DNA of 64,000 nt from the NCBI GenBank assembly GCA_964019695.1, contig OZ026519.1, positions 26,033,213-26,097,212 of the forward strand, written 5' to 3'. Below the pieces are notes generated by a model, which was given only the letters and a program-made list of their open reading frames with translations, did no database searches and had not been told where the DNA came from. This document shows, one piece after another, positions 61,401 to 64,000 of the stretch (position 1 is its first letter; the number at the start of each line of letters is the position of its first letter). The translations under genes were made by a program, and so were the position numbers. The stretch is from Loripinus fragilis. Lineage: Eukaryota; Mollusca; Bivalvia; Lucinida; Lucinidae.

Positions 61401-63357
61401 CAGCTTTTGATGGAGCAGTTTGATACTTTGCCAATTCAATATAGACACATTGAACATATGCATGAAGGAGTTTGGTTCAGAAAAAATAATTTTTGACAAA
61501 ATGACAGCTGTGAGAACTTAGACACTTTTTGACTTATATGGCTTTTGTATATGCATGGATAGTACCTTTATGGGCCAATCAACTCCTACCACAGCTTTTG
61601 ATGGAGCAATTTGATGCTTTGCCACTACAATGTAGACATATTGAACATATGCATGAAGGAGTTTGATTTGGAAATAATAATTTCTGACAAGATGACAGCT
61701 GTTAGAACTTAGACAATTTTCCCCTAACAAGGCTTTTGTATAAGCATTTATGGTGCCTTCATGGGCCGATCAACTCCTACCACAGTTTTTGATGGAGCAG
61801 TTTGATATGTTGCCTTTACAATATAGACACATTGAACATATGCATGAAGGAGTTTAGTTTTGGAAAAAATAATTTTTGATAAAATGACATCTATGAGAAC
61901 TTAGACTATTTTTTTTGTATAAGCTTTGACACATAGAGCTTTCAGGTGTGAATAATTTTGTGTATTTGATCTTAACAAATGTTCCAGATTGCAAGCTTTA
62001 AGATCATTTGCACAGATTCTACTTAAATCTTGTTTTCACAGATTCTACTGAAATCTTCTTTTCAAAACTTAGGTCTGCTGATTTGAACTATCACTTGCCA
62101 AGATTTTTCACTGACCCTTACAGTGCGGGGGGTATCTAATAAGCATTGCTTATTGACTTTTTTCATTGTTATGGCCATTTGAAAATAGTAGATTCTCACA
62201 TAGGGCTTTGTATTCTTTGCACACATGTAAAGAAACCTGTAAGATACTGGTGTTAGTCTCTGTCTGTACCAGCCCCTACCAGGGGGAGTGACTTTGAGGC
62301 CAAGCTCATGGATTTTGAAATTTTTTGCTTGATAGAACTGATTCAAATGCCGATGTGTAGAGACAAAGTGTGCTTCCAGCAAACTATTATGTCCTGCGAC
62401 AGCTCTTAATTTTATGTGTATTGCTACTAGACAGTTTAAATGAAATATCAAGCCTTAACCCTTTGTGGACTAGATACTCTTAAACAGGTACTTTGACAAA
62501 CAGTGAAGGCCCAGATGAAATGCACTTCAGGGTCTGCACTGTTTGCTGAGACAAAATTGACATTCACAGGAGCTCAGTGGCTCAGAGTCAGTTGGTAGAG
62601 TGTTAGACTGGAGATTGAAGGGTTGCTATTTTGAGCCTCAACGCCGGTGGAGTCAATGTGTTGTGCCCTTGAGCAAGACACTTTATCTACTGCTTAGTAC
62701 TGGTTCAACCCAGGAAGACCCGTCCAGACGTGACTGAAAAATTGTTGACTGGCAAGTAAAGAATCAAACCAAACAAACAAAAACACAAAAATGACATTCA
62801 AAGAAAAAAAATACAATATTTATTTGAAAATTATAACCCTTGACCCCTGAATATATAAAATGGTCCATCCTGACTCATACTTGTATGTAGCTTTATGGAA
62901 AATTCCATTGGTCTGAAAAGGGTTCAAGGTTATTTGAGCCAGTGCGGTGGTATGTGCGACAATGTGGTATGTGCGACCAGCAAAGCCTCAGATCAGCCTG
63001 CGCATACATGCAGTCTGATCAGAGCCTTTGCTAGTCGCTTGAGTATTCTTTGATTGTTAAGCTACTGACTGAACACCATTTGGGGTTTCTAAGCTTAAAA
63101 AGAGGTTGCACAGGCTCGTCTAAGTCTACACTTGGAAATCACATGCCACGGCTCATTTTGTTTTTCAGATGACTCTAGTGGGAAGTGATCACCTGAGTGT
63201 AATAGCAGGGTCCAACGACAAATCATCAGTTCAGTCCACACAGACTGACCATACAGCATTACTGCAGCAGGCAGGGGTAGCAGCATTCACACTTGGTGGT
63301 GAGCAGGGTCAACAGGTCTATGTTATAACAGATCCTGCACAGTTAGAGGCTTTACAG
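25266..63357 (+). CDS. ZNF143: ZNF143/ZNF76 (Staf)-type zinc-finger transcription activator, 13 exons, 3' incomplete (gene-level entry)
   Basis: Hand-spliced model. Exons are 25266-25451, 33607-33828, 39113-39297, 48645-48789, 49245-49322, 51270-51386, 52027-52229, 53917-54018, 55915-56116, 56595-56774, 58598-58825, 60353-60462 and 63169-63357. Every junction is AG/GT and the phases chain without a break. From the ATG at 25289 this gives 708 codons, open to the last exon seen. Order: acidic N-terminus (1-190), four short repeats of LEDGTTA type (about 227-325), seven C2H2 fingers (about 387-590), then the start of a Gln/Thr-rich C-terminus. Staf family proteins are nuclear activators of snRNA-type Pol II and Pol III promoters and of many mRNA promoters; seven fingers preceded by four activation repeats is the family's diagnostic layout. 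ZNF143 and ZNF76 are vertebrate paralogs, so an invertebrate gene is probably pro-orthologous to both. Human ZNF143 is about 640 aa, so this protein is longer, mainly at the N-terminus. The stop codon and 3' UTR lie outside the window. Confidence 0.93.
25452..26425. other. Start of intron 1 before the minisatellite: two MITE-type repeats
   Basis: Contains a hairpin repeat around 25549-25640 (gtgggtactcaaaagaac... inverted as ttcttttaagcacc) and a copy of a TIR family at 26222-26390 (tgtctgctga ... tcagcagaca). Also an imperfect inverted repeat at 25975-26040 (catgaaaatttgcataaaat and its complement). No coding potential seen. Confidence 0.6.
26222..26390. mobile_element. MITE, TIR TGTCTGCTGA family, copy 1
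   Basis: Begins ttgtctgctgat and ends atcagcagacagc, with an internal core caggcctgatctggatccaa shared with copies at 53459-53614 (full), 50475-50590 (partial) and 14056-14180 (partial, inverted). About 165 bp, no coding capacity. Confidence 0.7.
28060..30271 (+). repeat. Segmental duplication inside the minisatellite, copy 1 (2,212 bp)
   Basis: Sequence here recurs 2,212 bp further right with only a handful of single-base differences (for example tgtgcag/tgcgcag at 28325/30537). 2,212 equals 771 for the embedded transposon plus about 18 x 80, so it is an in-register duplication of 18 units plus the TE. Boundaries are approximate, placed by where the copies begin to differ. Confidence 0.9.
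29351..30121. mobile_element. 771-bp non-autonomous DNA transposon in the minisatellite, copy 1
   Basis: Perfect 28-bp terminal inverted repeats begin cactgtagtcataccactac on the left and end as its complement on the right; similarity then fades over the next ~20 bp. The flanks give a 5-bp target duplication ATATT (29346-29350 and 30122-30126), and removing the element restores the array sequence acaatattctctct. No transposase: the 76-codon open frame inside (29501-29731) has no recognisable features. The 5-bp TSD and CAC start loosely recall Transib/CMC-type ends, but the family is not established. Confidence 0.9.
30272..32483 (+). repeat. Segmental duplication inside the minisatellite, copy 2 (2,212 bp)
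   Basis: Second copy of the 28060-30271 segment in the same orientation, directly adjoining it. The near identity implies a recent unequal exchange, or an assembly/haplotype artefact, which sequence alone cannot exclude. Confidence 0.9.
31563..32333. mobile_element. 771-bp non-autonomous DNA transposon, copy 2 (carried by the segmental duplication)
   Basis: Same element as at 29351-30121, including TIRs and the flanking ATATT. It arrived with the 2,212-bp duplication and not by a second transposition, since identical array sequence flanks it. Confidence 0.9.
32561..32965. mobile_element. ~0.4-kb insertion in the minisatellite with an internal ~130-bp direct repeat
   Basis: The 80-bp array stops at caatacttaa and resumes at ataattatcatg. 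Between them are two copies of a ~130-bp unit (tgttgcccactacc / tgttgcccagtacc; gaagatgcatttacaagaaa twice), TGACCTTGAC motifs, and a right end aaaaaagggggtat resembling the termini of other elements in this window. The left terminus is not clear. Probably a truncated dispersed element. Confidence 0.6.
33607..33828 (+). CDS. ZNF143: Staf/ZNF143 exon 2, immediately downstream of the splice-acceptor minisatellite
   Basis: The acceptor (tctctcttctgtacag|ggag) and about the first 45 nt of the exon are the same sequence that is tandemly repeated through intron 1. The exon escapes the repeat after codon ~69 and stays open to the donor ccag|gtatgt at 33829. It encodes residues 55-128: acidic, with a small internal Asp-Thr-Gly-Gln repeat ([18 protein letters not shown]). 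Length 222 nt, phase 1 in and 1 out, so skipping it would join exon 1 to exon 3 in frame. No domain recognised. Either the minisatellite was seeded by this exon edge, or this exon start was captured from the minisatellite; the sequence alone does not decide. Confidence 0.82.
33829..37153. other. Intron 2, left part: no gene; hairpin repeats and unknown sequence
   Basis: Contains a palindrome at about 34228-34290 (attcttcccaaagcactcgt followed by its complement), a copy of the ACTCAAAAGAACC hairpin family at 35612-35690, and from about 36000 an AT-rich stretch with recurring gttac/gtaac-rich motifs (gcggacgtaactgg, gcggatgttacttg, catgtaacgtccac). No frame here looks coding. Confidence 0.5.
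37162..37961. mobile_element. hAT-like non-autonomous transposon, 800 bp, perfect 8-bp TSD (intron 2)
   Basis: Termini TAGGGCTGTG... and ...CGCAGCCCTA are inverted, flanked on both sides by TACATGGG (37154-37161 and 37962-37969). An 8-bp target duplication with a TAGGG start is typical of hAT superfamily elements. The inside shows no transposase frame. An inner dyad gagtactcggatactc lies near the right end. Confidence 0.9.
37970..39112. other. Intron 2, right part: unknown AT-rich sequence
   Basis: Continues the style of 36000-37150 (atggacgtaacatg, gtgacgtccgcaacg, ggacataactatgcc). Together they may be one old element into which the hAT-like element inserted; no termini were found. Confidence 0.35.
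39113..39297 (+). CDS. ZNF143: Staf/ZNF143 exon 3
   Basis: Acceptor ttcattcaatag at 39112 and donor caagag|gtacat at 39298, 185 nt, phase 1 to phase 0. It encodes residues 129-190 with the core [20 protein letters not shown] and [14 protein letters not shown]. It is hydrophilic, Ser/Asp-rich and has no recognised domain. It belongs to the model because its frame joins exon 2 and exon 4 without a stop and its composition matches the rest of the N-terminus. This is one of the less certain exons, since the N-terminus is not conserved with vertebrates. Confidence 0.72.
39966..40025. repeat. Short hairpin of the same dispersed family
   Basis: accctgatgaaatgccgcat then aaacggcatttcatctgggt, followed by cttcactgtttgcc. 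Confidence 0.6.
40177..42310. mobile_element. TIR element 1 with 370-bp internal direct repeats (intron 3)
   Basis: Left end (tgagagggagtttaggtgcc ... ctctgttaacaag) and right end (cttgttgacagagagggcac) are inverted for about 50 bp. Inside, a unit marked by taccccacccactttt recurs at about 40337, 40708 and 41078, a period of 370 bp. It adjoins a related larger element at 42311. No transposase recognised. Boundaries are approximate. Confidence 0.7.
42311..47372. mobile_element. TIR element 2, larger relative of element 1, carrying a ~160-bp satellite
   Basis: The left end repeats that of element 1 (gtactgcaaatatcaaggca, then gagagggagcttaggtgccc) and the right end (acttgttaacagagagggca, aaagtccttaaggaggcgac) matches the right end of element 1 at 42245-42310. 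The 370-bp repeat occurs at about 42458, 42828 and 43197. The middle differs from element 1 and holds the satellite at 45060-46930. No open frame long enough for a transposase. Confidence 0.65.
45060..46930. repeat. ~160-bp tandem satellite with paired TCAAGGTCA-type half-sites
   Basis: About eleven diverged units, each containing tgtgaccttgaaaataaggt followed by caaggtc, a 'catgtccatgtattagattc' segment, 'gctgacccactctgaagata' and 'atgtgcatttaagtattttt'. Anchor positions of the gaccttgaaaat block are near 45425, 45580, 45740, 46030, 46193, 46352, 46510, 46673 and 46836. Units drift in length and some have deletions (45896). Confidence 0.85.
47390..48100. repeat. Dispersed element with internal repeats (intron 3)
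   Basis: A segment like gctaggagcttcaaacttgg, tcagcttatagaggataatg, agtagattacctggtgaaaa recurs about four times (47600, 47755, 47845, 48015) with growing divergence. The left part has cgttcgtccgttcttccgtc, a style shared with the TACCCCCCGC elements. No coding evidence. Confidence 0.6.
48428..48492. repeat. Short hairpin of a dispersed GACCCAGATCAG/CTGATCNGGGTC family
   Basis: gacccagatcaggcagcttt, gtaa, gagctgcctgatcagggtc. Similar dyads followed by an actgtttg-like end occur at 566-640, 21404-21470, 39966-40025, 59640-59705 and 62500-62565. Confidence 0.6.
48645..48789 (+). CDS. ZNF143: Staf/ZNF143 exon 4: activation repeat 1
   Basis: Acceptor ttcattttag at 48644, donor cca a|gtaagt at 48790, 145 nt, phase 0 to 1. 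Encodes residues 191-238, ending with [16 protein letters not shown]. This aligns with the first Staf activation-domain repeat, whose family pattern is V/I-x-L-x-x-G-x-T-A-Y/F-I-x-H. In vertebrate ZNF143 four such units activate mRNA-type promoters. The upstream Ser/Thr-rich part ([18 protein letters not shown]) is linker-like. A truncated MITE begins about 45 bp after the donor. Confidence 0.88.
48835..49015. mobile_element. MITE, GGTGAAAGTT family, left-truncated copy 1
   Basis: Starts at the hairpin half gaaagtcagcctcaaaatgc and runs to ttttcacccatg, matching the right three quarters of copies at 53644-53879 and 59951-60187. Lies 45 bp after the exon 4 donor. Confidence 0.75.
49078..49180. 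mobile_element. ACTCAAAAGAACC hairpin repeat (intron 4)
   Basis: tgttgtgggtactcaaaaga, accatctttttt, gagcacccaaaacaaatg: matches the family described at 56190, with the centre shortened. Confidence 0.6.
49245..49322 (+). CDS. ZNF143: Staf/ZNF143 exon 5: activation repeat 2
   Basis: Acceptor gtgtattttcag at 49244, donor aaa t|gtatgt at 49323, 78 nt, phase 1 to 1. Encodes residues 239-264, [20 protein letters not shown] and six more, a clear second activation repeat. The exon is symmetric and a multiple of three, so it could be skipped or duplicated without changing the frame. A 574-bp TIR element starts only 33 bp into the next intron. Confidence 0.9.
49355..49928. mobile_element. 574-bp TIR element 33 bp inside intron 5
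   Basis: Left CAGTGCCCTAGATAA and right TTATCTAGGGTGCTG are inverted, continuing into subterminal gtatttacgca repeats. GATTTT flanks both sides (49349-49354, 49929-49934), a 6-bp putative target duplication. Contains no transposase frame. Confidence 0.8.
50475..50595. mobile_element. Degenerate copy of the TGTCTGCTGA MITE core
   Basis: gggcatgatctgtatccaaactgtctgacactctgatgat... matches the family core (gatctggatccaaa, tgacaccctgatgg) but the terminal repeats are lost or decayed. Confidence 0.45.
50641..51248. mobile_element. pogo/Tigger-like MITE, interrupted by a second element (intron 5)
   Basis: CAGTAAAACCTG and CAGGTTTTACTG are perfect inverted ends, flanked by TA on both sides (50639-50640, 51249-51250), as in pogo-type Tc1/mariner elements. 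The inside contains the hairpin agtattgcagaatgctcc / ggagcattctgcaatact. Against the uninterrupted copy at 57916-58121 it carries about 400 extra bp at roughly 50785-51187. Confidence 0.85.
50785..51187. mobile_element. Nested element with ATGTCTCCCC ends
   Basis: Inserted into the pogo-like MITE. Left tatgtctcccctctgg and right aaagggggagacat are inverted. It contains two copies of a tccgt..cacaaaatcgtgt segment. Exact ends uncertain by ~30 bp. Confidence 0.65.
51270..51386 (+). CDS. ZNF143: Staf/ZNF143 exon 6: activation repeat 3
   Basis: Acceptor ctattacag at 51269, donor aaag|gtaagc at 51387, 117 nt, phase 1 to 1. Encodes residues 265-303: a Ser-rich stretch ([20 protein letters not shown]) followed by [17 protein letters not shown], the third activation repeat. 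Another symmetric, skippable exon. The acceptor lies 20 bp after the right TIR of a pogo-like element that ends at 51248. Confidence 0.9.
51655..51745. mobile_element. ACTCAAAAGAACC hairpin repeat (intron 6)
   Basis: ttggtgctcaaaataatcct, ctcattgaaacggttctttc, agtacccacaacatatgttt: an inverted-orientation copy of the same family. Confidence 0.6.
52027..52229 (+). CDS. ZNF143: Staf/ZNF143 exon 7: activation repeat 4 and linker to the fingers
   Basis: Acceptor aataattgtag at 52026, donor actgtg|gtaagt at 52230, 203 nt, phase 1 to 0. Encodes residues 304-371: [20 protein letters not shown] is the fourth activation repeat, followed by a Thr/Asn-rich linker ([16 protein letters not shown]). Reading through the donor stays open for 25 codons into the intron, which is why a longer open frame is visible from 51969; the splice site and the family alignment set the end. 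Confidence 0.92.
52991..53209. mobile_element. MITE, ATGAGAAAACC family (intron 7)
   Basis: Ends atgagaaaacccgtcttcg and cgaagacaggttttctcac are inverted. The core has agcctgcgcatcagggcaga, shared with 57779-58200 and with a partial copy near 62975-63035. Confidence 0.75.
53459..53614. mobile_element. MITE, TIR TGTCTGCTGA family, copy 2
   Basis: Left end gttgtctgctgaaaac and right end aatcagcagacaac are inverted; the core ccaggcctgatctggatcca matches the intron 1 copy. Lies in intron 7. Confidence 0.7.
53644..53879. mobile_element. MITE, GGTGAAAGTT family, full copy (236 bp, intron 7)
   Basis: TIRs ggtgaaagtt and aactttcacc. Inside is a hairpin: ttgaggctgactttc, cacag, then gaaagtcagcctcga. 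Ends 37 bp before the exon 8 acceptor. Confidence 0.85.
53917..54018 (+). CDS. ZNF143: Staf/ZNF143 exon 8: first part of zinc finger 1
   Basis: Acceptor gaatttttag at 53916, donor ttaaag|gtaagc at 54019, 102 nt, phase 0 to 0. Encodes residues 372-405. After a short basic linker comes [19 protein letters not shown]: both zinc cysteines of finger 1 (C-x4-C) and its first histidine (H402 of the C2H2 set is followed by the second on exon 9). The intron falls within the finger after HHLK, the same kind of position expected for Staf genes. Confidence 0.93.
54227..54390 (+). mobile_element. tRNA-type SINE, 5' part (split by the next element)
   Basis: Head gtggttctgtggtagagtgc resembles a Pol III A box and ggttgccgggtcgaggctc a B box; it continues with cattgtgtccttgagcaaga and tggttcaacccaggaagacc, found also at 62568 and 63384. 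The SINE tail (ttggacgtaaagaatcaaat) resumes at about 55645, so it was split by insertion. Confidence 0.75.
54391..55640. mobile_element. TACCCCCCGC element copy 1 (~1.25 kb) inserted in a SINE
   Basis: Inverted ends tataccccccgcaaac and gcggggggtatctaa; after the right TIR comes a near-palindrome aataagcattgcttatt. Near the left end is a (TCCG)n run at 54441-54500. The inside holds about four ~170-195-bp units (gggccgatcaactcctacca, ttgaacatatgcatgaagga). Lies in intron 8. No protein recognised; family unknown. Confidence 0.8.
55641..55690 (+). mobile_element. SINE tail (3' part of the SINE at 54227)
   Basis: tttgacttggacgtaaagaa followed by tcaaatcaaacaaaac matches the 3' end of the SINEs at 62568 and 63384. 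Confidence 0.65.
55915..56116 (+). CDS. ZNF143: Staf/ZNF143 exon 9: end of zinc finger 1, fingers 2 and 3
   Basis: Acceptor aatattttgcag at 55914, donor acatacag|gtcagt at 56117, 202 nt, phase 0 to 1. Encodes residues 406-472: VHERSH closes finger 1, then finger 2 ([20 protein letters not shown]) and finger 3 ([20 protein letters not shown]), both C-x4-C / H-x3-H, joined by TGDRP and TGEKP linkers. These linkers and finger tips are nearly invariant in Staf proteins. An in-frame ATG at 55825 lies in intron sequence and is not a start. Confidence 0.96.
56190..56290. mobile_element. ACTCAAAAGAACC hairpin repeat (intron 9)
   Basis: tttctcaaccaaagcatata, tgtgggtactcaaaagaact, ...gatggatgagaaaat. 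Other copies: 21800-21880, 25549-25640, 35612-35690, 49078-49180, 51655-51745, 59248-59292. The fuller copies fold as ctcaaaagaacc / ggttcttttgag. Confidence 0.65.
56595..56774 (+). CDS. ZNF143: Staf/ZNF143 exon 10: zinc fingers 4 and 5
   Basis: Acceptor cttattttcag at 56594, donor catactg|gtaagt at 56775, 180 nt, phase 1 to 1. Encodes residues 473-532: finger 4 ([20 protein letters not shown]) and finger 5 ([20 protein letters not shown]), with TGERP linkers. The 3' 80 nt of this exon, including the donor context, recur in decayed form in the next intron (56961-57045 and, weaker, 56791-56860). Confidence 0.96.
56775..57060 (+). pseudogene. Decayed duplicates of the exon 10 3' end in intron 10
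   Basis: 56961-57045 (ctgttgtccggaggagggga ... catactggtttgt) copies 56697-56780 of exon 10 with an extra G that breaks the frame, and the donor gtaagt has become gtttgt. A weaker copy (ctgttgtctgcaggaggga, tatggaagagcttttgc) lies at 56791-56850, and catactggtaagtaaaatca recurs at 56938. They encode a broken finger 5 and are not part of the gene model. Confidence 0.85.
57461..57554 (+). repeat. 30-bp tandem repeat, three copies
   Basis: attaaaatcactcacaaact followed by gcttgaatgg, three times in a row, the last with an extra ga. Intron 10. Confidence 0.9.
57779..58200. mobile_element. MITE, ATGAGAAAACC family, copy interrupted by a pogo-like MITE
   Basis: Left atgcatgaaaacctg and right acaggttttcttgcgat match the inverted ends of the copy at 52991-53209, and the inner part (accagcctgggcatctgagc, gagcagactggttggag) is shared. 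Element 57916-58121 is nested within it. Confidence 0.7.
57916..58121. mobile_element. pogo/Tigger-like MITE, uninterrupted copy (intron 10)
   Basis: cagtaaaacctgtcttaagc ... ggccggttttact, with the same internal attgcagaatgct/agcattctgcaat hairpin. It sits inside another MITE (57779-58200), whose sequence resumes on both sides. Confidence 0.8.
58425..58545. repeat. Long imperfect hairpin 52 bp upstream of the exon 11 acceptor
   Basis: gtgctctcgtattattgaat, ttattaaac and gagataaaatgc are mirrored by gcattttatctc, gtttaataaa, ttcaataaaccatgagcac. The arms are ~50 nt with a short loop around gctcagcaagcctc. Confidence 0.8.
58598..58825 (+). CDS. ZNF143: Staf/ZNF143 exon 11: zinc fingers 6 and 7
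   Basis: Acceptor ctaattttccag at 58597, donor cat a|gtaagt at 58826, 228 nt, phase 1 to 1. Encodes residues 533-608: finger 6 ([21 protein letters not shown]-x4-C) with the Staf-type THSKP linker, and finger 7 ([21 protein letters not shown]-x2-C with H-x4-H). Finger 7 is the last, giving seven in all. The tail [17 protein letters not shown] begins the acidic C-terminal part. A 115-bp hairpin-forming inverted repeat lies just upstream in intron 10. Confidence 0.96.
59006..59236 (+). mobile_element. LINE reverse-transcriptase C-terminal fragment (intron 11)
   Basis: Open for 77 codons with [20 protein letters not shown], the G-R-P-x-x-x-W pattern typical of the end of RTE/L2-like ORF2 proteins. 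Flanks carry no other RT motif, so it is a 5'-truncated stub. Confidence 0.55.
59951..60187. mobile_element. MITE, GGTGAAAGTT family, full copy (237 bp, intron 11)
   Basis: Same TIRs and same internal gaggctgactttc/gaaagtcagcctc hairpin as the copy at 53644. Confidence 0.85.
60353..60462 (+). CDS. ZNF143: Staf/ZNF143 exon 12: post-finger region
   Basis: Acceptor tttattttctag at 60352, donor caagca|gtaagt at 60463, 110 nt, phase 1 to 0. Encodes residues 609-645, including [20 protein letters not shown] and [12 protein letters not shown]. The KRPR cluster could contribute to nuclear localisation (inference). No vertebrate match recognised by eye; inclusion rests on splice sites, phase and position. 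Confidence 0.82.
60732..62167. mobile_element. TACCCCCCGC element copy 2 (~1.43 kb, intron 12)
   Basis: Same ends (tataccccccgcaaactttg; cagtgcggggggtatctaat, aataagcattgcttatt) and the same internal unit, here about five copies starting near 60990, 61190, 61380, 61576 and 61767 with a ~195-bp period. Confidence 0.8.
62568..62800 (+). mobile_element. tRNA-type SINE (intron 12)
   Basis: gagctcagtggctcagagtc and gttggtagagtgttagactg make a tRNA-like head; then ttgtgcccttgagcaagaca and tggttcaacccaggaagacc; the tail is caagtaaagaatcaaaccaa. It is not a functional tRNA: the cloverleaf is incomplete. Confidence 0.75.
62960..63045. mobile_element. Partial copy of the ATGAGAAAACC MITE core
   Basis: agcaaagcctcagatcagcc, tgcgcatacatgcagtctga and tcagagcctttgctagtcgc match the hairpin core of that family. 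Termini absent. Confidence 0.5.
63169..63357 (+). CDS. ZNF143: Staf/ZNF143 exon 13, last coding exon in the window
   Basis: Acceptor ttgtttttcag at 63168, donor ttacag|gtaatt at 63358, 189 nt, phase 0 to 0. Encodes residues 646-708, [20 protein letters not shown] onward to [20 protein letters not shown]. The Gln/Thr/Val-rich 'QQVYVIT..AQLEALQ' style resembles the C-terminal region of Staf proteins. No stop is reached; at least one more exon lies to the right. The opening ATG is internal to the protein. Confidence 0.85.
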
Positions 63358-63383
63358 GTAATTAACTCATCAGTACTTTTTAG

Positions 63384-63580
63384 GGAGCGCAGTGGTAGAG
63401 TGCTTTCTCAAAGTTGAGAGGTTTCAGGTTGGGCCTCACCGGCTTCACTGCATTGTGTCCTTGAGCAAGACACATTAATCCTTGCTTAGCACTGGTTCAA
63501 CGCAGGAAGACCCATTCTGACATAACAAATTTTTTTATTGGGACGTAAAGTATCAAATCAAACGAACAAATCATCAGTAT
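63384..63580 (+). mobile_element. tRNA-type SINE, 26 bp after the exon 13 donor
   Basis: gggagcgcagtggtagagtg, then gcattgtgtccttgagcaag, actggttcaacgcaggaaga and tail ggacgtaaagtatcaaatca. Same family as 54227 and 62568. Confidence 0.75.
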
Positions 63581-63582
63581 AG

Positions 63583-64000
63583 TCAAAACTCTTTATAACG
63601 TCACTCATTATAACAGAATATTCAATATCCGGCATAAAATTGCTGGGAATGGATCTGTTTCCATTAAAATTCCCTCTTTATAACAGAATATTCATTTAAC
63701 GACACCGACAGTGAGTTCTGGGAACAGATATACAATTTCTATTGAAAATAAATTCATTATAACAGAATTTTTACCATGTGTCAGACAATTTTGTGATCAG
63801 AACAAGGTCTTTTTGCATGAACAGGTTTCTGTCTCACTTCATAAGTGGGAAGCTTTGTGCATTTTCATGCAATATGAAATTGAGCTGATGTATACATTTG
63901 GAATAATAGCATTTCAATTCATTTGTATAATATTTTCTTCCACCAAACGATTAGTATGTGGAAATCTGGTAATGGCCAGAATTTTTTTATAACAGCAAAT
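63583..64000. mobile_element. Possible pogo-type element remnant at the window edge
   Basis: agtcaaaactctttataacg looks like a pogo/Tigger terminus, and ttataacagaatattca recurs (63610, 63680, 63760). The element is not bounded on the right within the window. Confidence 0.35.

Noticed and set aside
62062..62451. 129-codon minus-strand frame
   Set aside because: Spans the edge of the TACCCCCCGC element; no domain and antisense to intron 12.
62568..62650. tRNA gene
   Set aside because: Same SINE family; acceptor stem does not pair.

Overview
This is eukaryotic, AT-rich, intron- and transposon-dense DNA. Only one host gene can be supported. Non-LTR retrotransposon debris, tRNA-derived SINEs, many short hairpin/TIR elements and an invertebrate-like Staf/ZNF143 gene suggest a marine invertebrate, most likely a bivalve mollusc. 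That is an inference from overall character, not from a search.

Layout. (1) 1-25 kb is intergenic or upstream repeat land. It holds a foldback element (341-929), a mariner-type TIR element (3385-4728), a degraded full-domain LINE (about 4940-7843), microsatellites, degenerate CCCTAA-rich DNA (9-10 kb), three further LINE fragments (12.4-13.95 kb +, 18.3-19.85 kb -, 23.0-24.4 kb +), one split by a C-tract DNA transposon, and a composite repeat region (19.9-22.2 kb). (2) 25,266-63,357, + strand, is one gene. Thirteen consecutive exons were joined by hand at canonical AG/GT sites with consistent phase, giving 708 codons with no stop. It encodes a ZNF143/ZNF76 (Staf) ortholog: an acidic N-terminus, four 'LEDGTTA'-type activation repeats each on its own exon, seven C2H2 zinc fingers, and the start of the C-terminal region. 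The 3' end and stop lie beyond the window, and at least one 5' UTR exon lies upstream of 25,266.

The most unusual object is in intron 1. It is a 7.2 kb minisatellite (26,426-33,606) of 80-bp units, about 65 copies by length. Each unit is a copy of the real exon 2 3' splice site (pyrimidine tract plus AG) and about the first 45 nt of exon 2. The intron therefore presents dozens of decoy acceptors in front of the true one, and a few units read AG|GT like recursive splice sites. The array carries a 771-bp TIR transposon and an exact-period 2,212-bp segmental duplication (18 units plus the transposon). Exon 2 is phase-symmetric (222 nt), so skipping it keeps the frame. Intron 10 shows a second case of exon-edge duplication: decayed copies of the end of zinc-finger exon 10.

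The other introns are packed with TEs: an 800-bp hAT-like element with a perfect 8-bp TSD, two related TIR elements with 370-bp internal repeats (40.2-47.4 kb), a ~160-bp satellite whose units each carry paired TCAAGGTCA-type nuclear-receptor half-sites, nested MITEs, and SINEs. All repeat boundaries were read by eye; family names are assigned only where termini or motifs justify them.
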